36,235 nucleotides of DNA. It comes from an uncultured Oscillospiraceae bacterium (GTDB lineage Bacteria > Bacillota > Clostridia > Oscillospirales > Oscillospiraceae). Positions 32,425-36,235 of this stretch are shown here, one piece after another; positions within the stretch are counted from its first letter, which is position 1; each line of letters begins with the position of its first letter. The notes under the pieces were generated by a model that saw nothing but the letters and a program-made list of their open reading frames with translations, made no database searches and was not told the origin of the DNA. Both the position numbers and the translations under genes were made by a program. The DNA lies in the NCBI GenBank assembly GCA_947589545.1, contig CANQBA010000041.1, forward strand, positions 1-36,235. The letters run 5' to 3'.

Positions 32425-33858
32425 ATGAAAGAGTTTATGGATAAGGATTTCCTTCTGGAGACCGAGACCGCCAAGCACCTGTTCCACGACTATGCCGAGC
32501 ATATGCCCCTGGTGGACTACCACTGCCACATCTCCCCCCGGGAGATCTATGAGAACCGCCGCTTCAACGACATCGTTGAGGTCTGGCTGGGCGGCGAGAA
32601 CCCCGACGGCACCTACTTCGGCGACCACTACAAGTGGCGCGTCATGCGCTCCAACGGCGTGCCCGAGGAGTATATCACCGGCCACAAGCCGGGGTATGAG
32701 CGCTTTTTGAAGTTCGTGGAGAGCCTGGAGATGGCCATCGGCAACCCCATGTACCACTGGTGCAACCTGGAGCTGCGGCAGTTCTTCGGCTACAATAAGC
32801 CCCTGACCGTGGAGAACGCAAAGGAGTGCTGGGATTTCGTCAACGACAAGCTTCAGAACGACCCCTCCCTCACCGTCCGCGGCATCATCGAGAAGGCCAA
32901 CGTGGCCTTCATCGGCACCACCGACGACCCCGTCGACTCCCTGGAGTGGCATGAGAAGATCGCCGCCGACCCCACCATCAAGGTGAAGGTGGCCCCCTCC
33001 TACCGCCCGGACAAGGCCATCAACATCAATAAGCCCGGCTTTGCCGAGTATATCGGGAAGCTGGCCAAGTCCGTGGGCAAGGAAAGCCTCGACACCGTGG
33101 AGGATGTCTGCGCCGCCCTCACCGAGAGGCTGGAGTTCTTCGCCAGCTTAGGCTGCCGCGCCAGCGACCACGGCCTTGACTACATCCCCTACCGTCCCGG
33201 TTGTCCCAAGTGCGTCAACGAGATCTACAAAAAGGTCATGGCGGGGGAGGAGATCACGGTGGAGGAAGCGGAGAAATACCAGACCGCCATCCTCATGCAC
33301 CTGGGCAAGGAGTATCACCGCCTGGGTATCGCCATGCAGCTCCACTACAGCTGCAAGCGCAACGCCAACACCCGCGTCTACAGGAAGCTGGGCCCGGACA
33401 CCGGCGTGGACATGATCGCCCAGAATACCTGCGGCGGCGCCATCGCCGACCTGCTGGCCGCCCTGGATGAGACGAACGAGTGCCCCAAGACCATCCTCTA
33501 CAGCCTGAACCCCGCCGACAACGAGCAGATCGGCACCATCCTGGGCTGCTTCCAGTCCGACGAGGTTCCCGGCAAGATCCAGCACGGCTCCGCCTGGTGG
33601 TTCAACGACACCAAGTCCGGCATGGAGGATCAGATGAAGTCCCTGGCGAACCTGGGCTTACTCGGCAACTTCGTGGGGATGCTGACGGACTCCCGCAGCT
33701 TCCTCTCCTACGCCCGCCACGACTACTTCCGCCGTATCATGTGCAACCTCATCGGCAATTGGGTGGAGAACGGGGAGTATCCCAACGTCGAGTCCTCCCT
33801 GAAGAAGATCGTCGAGGGCATCAGCTACACCAACGCCGTCCGGTATTTCGGCCTGTAA
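32425..33858 (+). CDS. uxaC: Uronate isomerase (glucuronate/galacturonate isomerase)
   Basis: UxaC converts D-galacturonate to tagaturonate and D-glucuronate to fructuronate, the entry step for the other enzymes here. The 477-residue product is a full-length amidohydrolase-fold member with VDYHCHISPREIYENRRF (metal-ligand His-x-His), DHYKWRVMRSNGVPEEYITG, the central CRASDHGLDY and the C-terminal LTDSRSFLSYARHDYFRRI block, all hallmarks of the family. ATG 32425 is selected for AAAGGAG nine bases upstream and the usual MKEFMDKDFLL start; the longer upstream frame is not supported. It is last in the kdgA operon and is followed by a terminator. Confidence 0.96.
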   Translation: MKEFMDKDFLLETETAKHLFHDYAEHMPLVDYHCHISPREIYENRRFNDIVEVWLGGENPDGTYFGDHYKWRVMRSNGVPEEYITGHKPGYERFLKFVESLEMAIGNPMYHWCNLELRQFFGYNKPLTVENAKECWDFVNDKLQNDPSLTVRGIIEKANVAFIGTTDDPVDSLEWHEKIAADPTIKVKVAPSYRPDKAININKPGFAEYIGKLAKSVGKESLDTVEDVCAALTERLEFFASLGCRASDHGLDYIPYRPGCPKCVNEIYKKVMAGEEITVEEAEKYQTAILMHLGKEYHRLGIAMQLHYSCKRNANTRVYRKLGPDTGVDMIAQNTCGGAIADLLAALDETNECPKTILYSLNPADNEQIGTILGCFQSDEVPGKIQHGSAWWFNDTKSGMEDQMKSLANLGLLGNFVGMLTDSRSFLSYARHDYFRRIMCNLIGNWVENGEYPNVESSLKKIVEGISYTNAVRYFGL

Positions 33859-33877
33859 GAGCTTTCACAAACGCCAA

Positions 33878-33904
33878 AAAGGAGACGCTTTATGCGTCTC
33901 CTTT
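33878..33904 (+). terminator. Intrinsic terminator after uxaC
   Basis: AAAGGAGACGC (33878-33888) and GCGTCTCCTTT (33894-33904) form a perfect 11-bp stem 20 bp after the uxaC stop, with A-run before and T-rich end after. It probably ends the hexuronate operon. Confidence 0.8.
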
Positions 33905-33964
33905 ACAATGCCGCCCGAACGCGCCCGAGGGGGCGGGGGAGCGGAGATCCGGGGAGAGAACGGT

Positions 33965-34543
33965 ATGAGCAGGATTTTTTGCATCGTGGGAAAAAGCGGG
34001 GCCGGGAAGGACACCTTCTACAAGGCCGTGCTGGAGCGCTGGGGCGGCGCGCTGACGCCCGTCATCCCCTGCACCACCCGGCCCAGACGGGAGGGGGAGC
34101 GCAACGGGGAGGACTATTTCTTCGTGACGGAGGAACAGCTGGCGGAGCTGGAGCGCCGGGGGCAGATCATCGAAAAACGGGAGTATCACACCGTCCAGGG
34201 CCTTTGGACTTACTTCACCCGCCGGTTCTCGCCCATGGAGGGGCGCGACTACATCGTCATCACCACCCCGGAGGGCGTCCGCTCCTTCCTGGGGGTCTTC
34301 GGGGATATGGTTCGGGTGGTCTATCTGACGCTCCCCGACGGACAGCGGCTCCGCCGGTGCCTGGATCGGGAGGAGCGGCAGGCAAAGCCCGATTACGCGG
34401 AGCTGTGCCGCCGGTTCCTGGCCGACGAAAAGGACTTTGCCCCGGAGAAGCTGGCCGGGCTCCCGCGCCTTCGGGTCATCCGCACGGACGGCGCACCGGA
34501 ACAGTCCCTGCGGGAGTGGGAGCGGATCTTCCGGGAGGCGTGA
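33965..34543 (+). CDS. Guanylate-kinase-like P-loop kinase
   Basis: The 192-residue product follows the guanylate kinase fold: P-loop GKSGAGKDT at about 9-17, the CTTRPRREGERNGEDYFFV block that binds GMP in Gmk, and a lid and Arg-rich helix (QRLRRCLDREERQ). True Gmk usually reads GPSGVGKGT with PGE-x-x-G-x-x-Y; here the P-loop ends in Asp and the ~175-residue core is diverged. It may be a second guanylate kinase or a related nucleotide kinase. The ATG at 33965 is preceded by GGGGAGAG. It sits between the uxaC terminator and the ppdK promoter, so it is its own transcription unit. Confidence 0.75.
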   Translation: MSRIFCIVGKSGAGKDTFYKAVLERWGGALTPVIPCTTRPRREGERNGEDYFFVTEEQLAELERRGQIIEKREYHTVQGLWTYFTRRFSPMEGRDYIVITTPEGVRSFLGVFGDMVRVVYLTLPDGQRLRRCLDREERQAKPDYAELCRRFLADEKDFAPEKLAGLPRLRVIRTDGAPEQSLREWERIFREA

Positions 34544-34614
34544 GCTTTTGCTTTTTTCGCATAAAACGGCCGGGAAACAGGGATAATTTTATTGAAATTT
34601 TTCCTGCAAAGAGC

Positions 34615-34643
34615 TTGAAAAAGCGCCGGGGTATTGATATAAT
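34615..34643 (+). promoter_or_regulatory. ppdK promoter
   Basis: TTGAAA (34615-34620) and TATAAT (34638-34643) are 17 bp apart, in an AT-rich gap and 63 bp before the ATG at 34707. This is a strong sigma-A-type promoter, fitting an abundant central-metabolism enzyme. Confidence 0.8.
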
Positions 34644-34706
34644 ATTTTCGGCTTTTTCCAAGACTGTAAAAAAGTAAAAATTTAACTACGAGGAAGGATA
34701 CTACAA

Positions 34707-36235
34707 ATGGCAAAAAAGTATGTCTACCTGTTCTCAGAGGGCAACGCCAACATGCGCGAGCTCCTGGGCGGCAAGGGCGCTAACCTTGCCGAGATGACCA
34801 ACATCGGACTGCCTGTGCCCCAGGGCTTCACCATCACCACCGAAGCCTGCACCCAGTACTACGAGGACGGCCGCACCATCAACGACGAGATCATGGCCGA
34901 GGTCAACCAGTACGTCAAGAAGATGGAGGAGATGAACGGCAAGAAGTTCGGCGACCTCAAGAACCCCCTGCTTGTCTCCGTCCGTTCCGGCGCCCGTGCC
35001 TCCATGCCCGGCATGATGGATACCATTCTGAATCTGGGCCTCAACGACGACGTGGTGGCCGCCATGATTGCCGGCAACCCCGATCCCAAGTTCGAGCGGT
35101 TCGTCTATGACTCCTATCGCCGCTTCATCCAGATGTTCTCCGACGTGGTCATGGAGGTGGGCAAGAAGTACTTCGAGCAGCTCATCGACCAGATGAAGGA
35201 GCGCAAGGGCGTGAAGTTCGACGTGGAGCTCACCGCCGCCGACCTGAAGGAGCTGGCCAATGAGTTTAAGGCCGAGTACAAGAAGCAGCTGGGCCAAGAC
35301 TTCCCCTCCGATCCCCAGGTACAGCTTTATGAAGCCATCCGCGCGGTGTTCCGCAGCTGGGACAACCCCCGCGCCAACGTATACCGCCGCGACAACGACA
35401 TCCCCTACTCCTGGGGCACCGCCGTCAACGTGATGCCCATGGTGTTCGGCAACCTGAACGACAACTCCGGCACCGGCGTGGCCTTCACCCGCGACCCCGC
35501 CACCGGCGAGAAGAAGCTCATGGGCGAGTTCCTGACCAACGCCCAGGGCGAGGACGTGGTGGCCGGCGTCCGCACCCCCATGCCCATCGCCCAGATGGAG
35601 GAGAAATTCCCCGAGGCTTACGCCCAGTTCGTCAAGGTCTGCAACATCCTTGAGGAGCATTACCGCGACATGCAGGACATGGAGTTCACCGTGGAGAACG
35701 GCAAGCTCTACATGCTCCAGTGCCGCAACGGCAAGCGCACCGCCCCCGCCGCCCTGAAGATCGCCTGCGACCTGGTGGACGAGGGCATGATCGACGAGAA
35801 GAAGGCTGTGTCCATGATCGACCCCCGCAACCTGGACACCCTGCTCCATCCCCAGTTTGACCCCGCCGCCCTGAAGAAGGCCGAGGCCATTGGCCGCGGT
35901 CTGGGCGCCAGCCCCGGCGCCGCCTGCGGCAAGGTGGTCTTCACCGCCGAGGACGCCAAGGAGTGGAAGTCCCGCGGCGAGAAGGTAGTCCTTGTTCGTC
36001 TGGAGACAAGCCCCGAGGACATCGAGGGCATGAAGGCCGCCCAGGGCATCCTCACCGTCCGCGGCGGCATGACCTCCCACGCGGCCGTGGTGGCCCGCGG
36101 CATGGGCAAGTGCTGCGTCTCCGGCTGCGGCGAGATAAACATGGACGAGGCCAATAAAAAGTTCACCCTGGCCGGCAAGACCTATCACGAGGGCGACTGC
36201 ATCTCCATCGACGGCTCCACCGGCAACATCTACGA
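34707..36235 (+). CDS. ppdK: Pyruvate, phosphate dikinase (5' part, runs off the window)
   Basis: PPDK interconverts pyruvate, ATP and phosphate with PEP, AMP and pyrophosphate; in anaerobes it often serves glycolytic or gluconeogenic flux. About 509 codons are present of a usual ~875. The N-terminal ATP-grasp domain is recognisable (VYLFSEGNANMRELLGGKGA, LPVPQGFTITTEAC, VSVRSGARASMPGMMDTILN), as is GVAFTRDPATGEKKLMGEFL, and the central phosphohistidine domain is seen just before the edge (GILTVRGGMTSHAAVVARGM, with the His that carries the phosphate). The PEP/pyruvate-binding barrel lies beyond 36235. ATG 34707 follows AGGAAGGA. Pyruvate from the neighbouring KDPG aldolase is a plausible substrate source. 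Confidence 0.95.
   Translation, partial: MAKKYVYLFSEGNANMRELLGGKGANLAEMTNIGLPVPQGFTITTEACTQYYEDGRTINDEIMAEVNQYVKKMEEMNGKKFGDLKNPLLVSVRSGARASMPGMMDTILNLGLNDDVVAAMIAGNPDPKFERFVYDSYRRFIQMFSDVVMEVGKKYFEQLIDQMKERKGVKFDVELTAADLKELANEFKAEYKKQLGQDFPSDPQVQLYEAIRAVFRSWDNPRANVYRRDNDIPYSWGTAVNVMPMVFGNLNDNSGTGVAFTRDPATGEKKLMGEFLTNAQGEDVVAGVRTPMPIAQMEEKFPEAYAQFVKVCNILEEHYRDMQDMEFTVENGKLYMLQCRNGKRTAPAALKIACDLVDEGMIDEKKAVSMIDPRNLDTLLHPQFDPAALKKAEAIGRGLGASPGAACGKVVFTAEDAKEWKSRGEKVVLVRLETSPEDIEGMKAAQGILTVRGGMTSHAAVVARGMGKCCVSGCGEINMDEANKKFTLAGKTYHEGDCISIDGSTGNIY

Noticed and set aside
31246-36188. Long minus-strand frames opposite the second kinase and ppdK
   Set aside because: Both are antisense shadows of GC-rich, well-recognised enzymes, with His/Val/Gly/Leu-biased translations and no family match.

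Overview
The window looks like chromosome from a GC-rich, spore-forming, anaerobic Clostridia member, most likely an Oscillospiraceae-type gut bacterium. This is inferred from gene content: an S-layer-homology surface protein, SpoVT behind a sigma-G-like promoter, a Gram-positive type IV pilus locus with no secretin gene, pyruvate phosphate dikinase, and hexuronate catabolism. No rRNA or tRNA gene and no CRISPR array was found.

Layout. (1) 1-1517: a tyrosine recombinase gene lies between perfect 53-bp inverted repeats, each made of two copies of a ~20-nt unit; it looks like a mobile or invertible segment. (2) 1518-4992: a structured leader and a 1033-residue S-layer-homology protein. (3) 5161-19851: a type IV pilus locus in the order pilB, pilT, pilC, major pilin, pilD, a giant GspL-like PilM-PilN fusion, pilO-like, two minor pilin-like genes, a pilin fused to a CHAP peptidoglycan hydrolase, a small resolvase-type DNA-binding protein, and a 497-residue pilin. 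A 434-bp non-coding, highly base-paired element with perfect 26-bp ends sits between pilT and pilC. (4) 19964-22468: a secreted protein, a small membrane protein and spoVT. (5) 22530-24882 (minus strand): a GH4 enzyme with the CHEV signature and an AraC-type regulator. (6) 25025-25570: an IS110 transposase remnant. (7) 25833-33858: uxaB-uxaA, then kdgA-kdgK-pfkB-uxaC behind a separate promoter. (8) 33965-36235: a guanylate-kinase-like gene and the start of ppdK, which runs off the window.

How the genes work together. The pilus genes encode a complete inner machine: assembly and retraction ATPases, platform, prepilin peptidase, alignment proteins and five class III-like pilins. The oddities suggest a specialised pilus. 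One minor pilin carries a wall hydrolase, the PilM-PilN homologue has a large extracytoplasmic repeat arm, and one oversized pilin ends in an Ig-like domain. The inferred picture is a pilus that opens or remodels the thick wall at its own base or tip.

The catabolic genes form a near-complete galacturonate route: GH4 release of uronic acid, UxaC (galacturonate to tagaturonate), UxaB (to altronate), UxaA (to 2-keto-3-deoxygluconate), KdgK (to KDPG) and KdgA (to pyruvate and glyceraldehyde 3-phosphate). PPDK then links pyruvate to PEP. The glucuronate-specific genes uxuA and uxuB and a transporter are not in the window.
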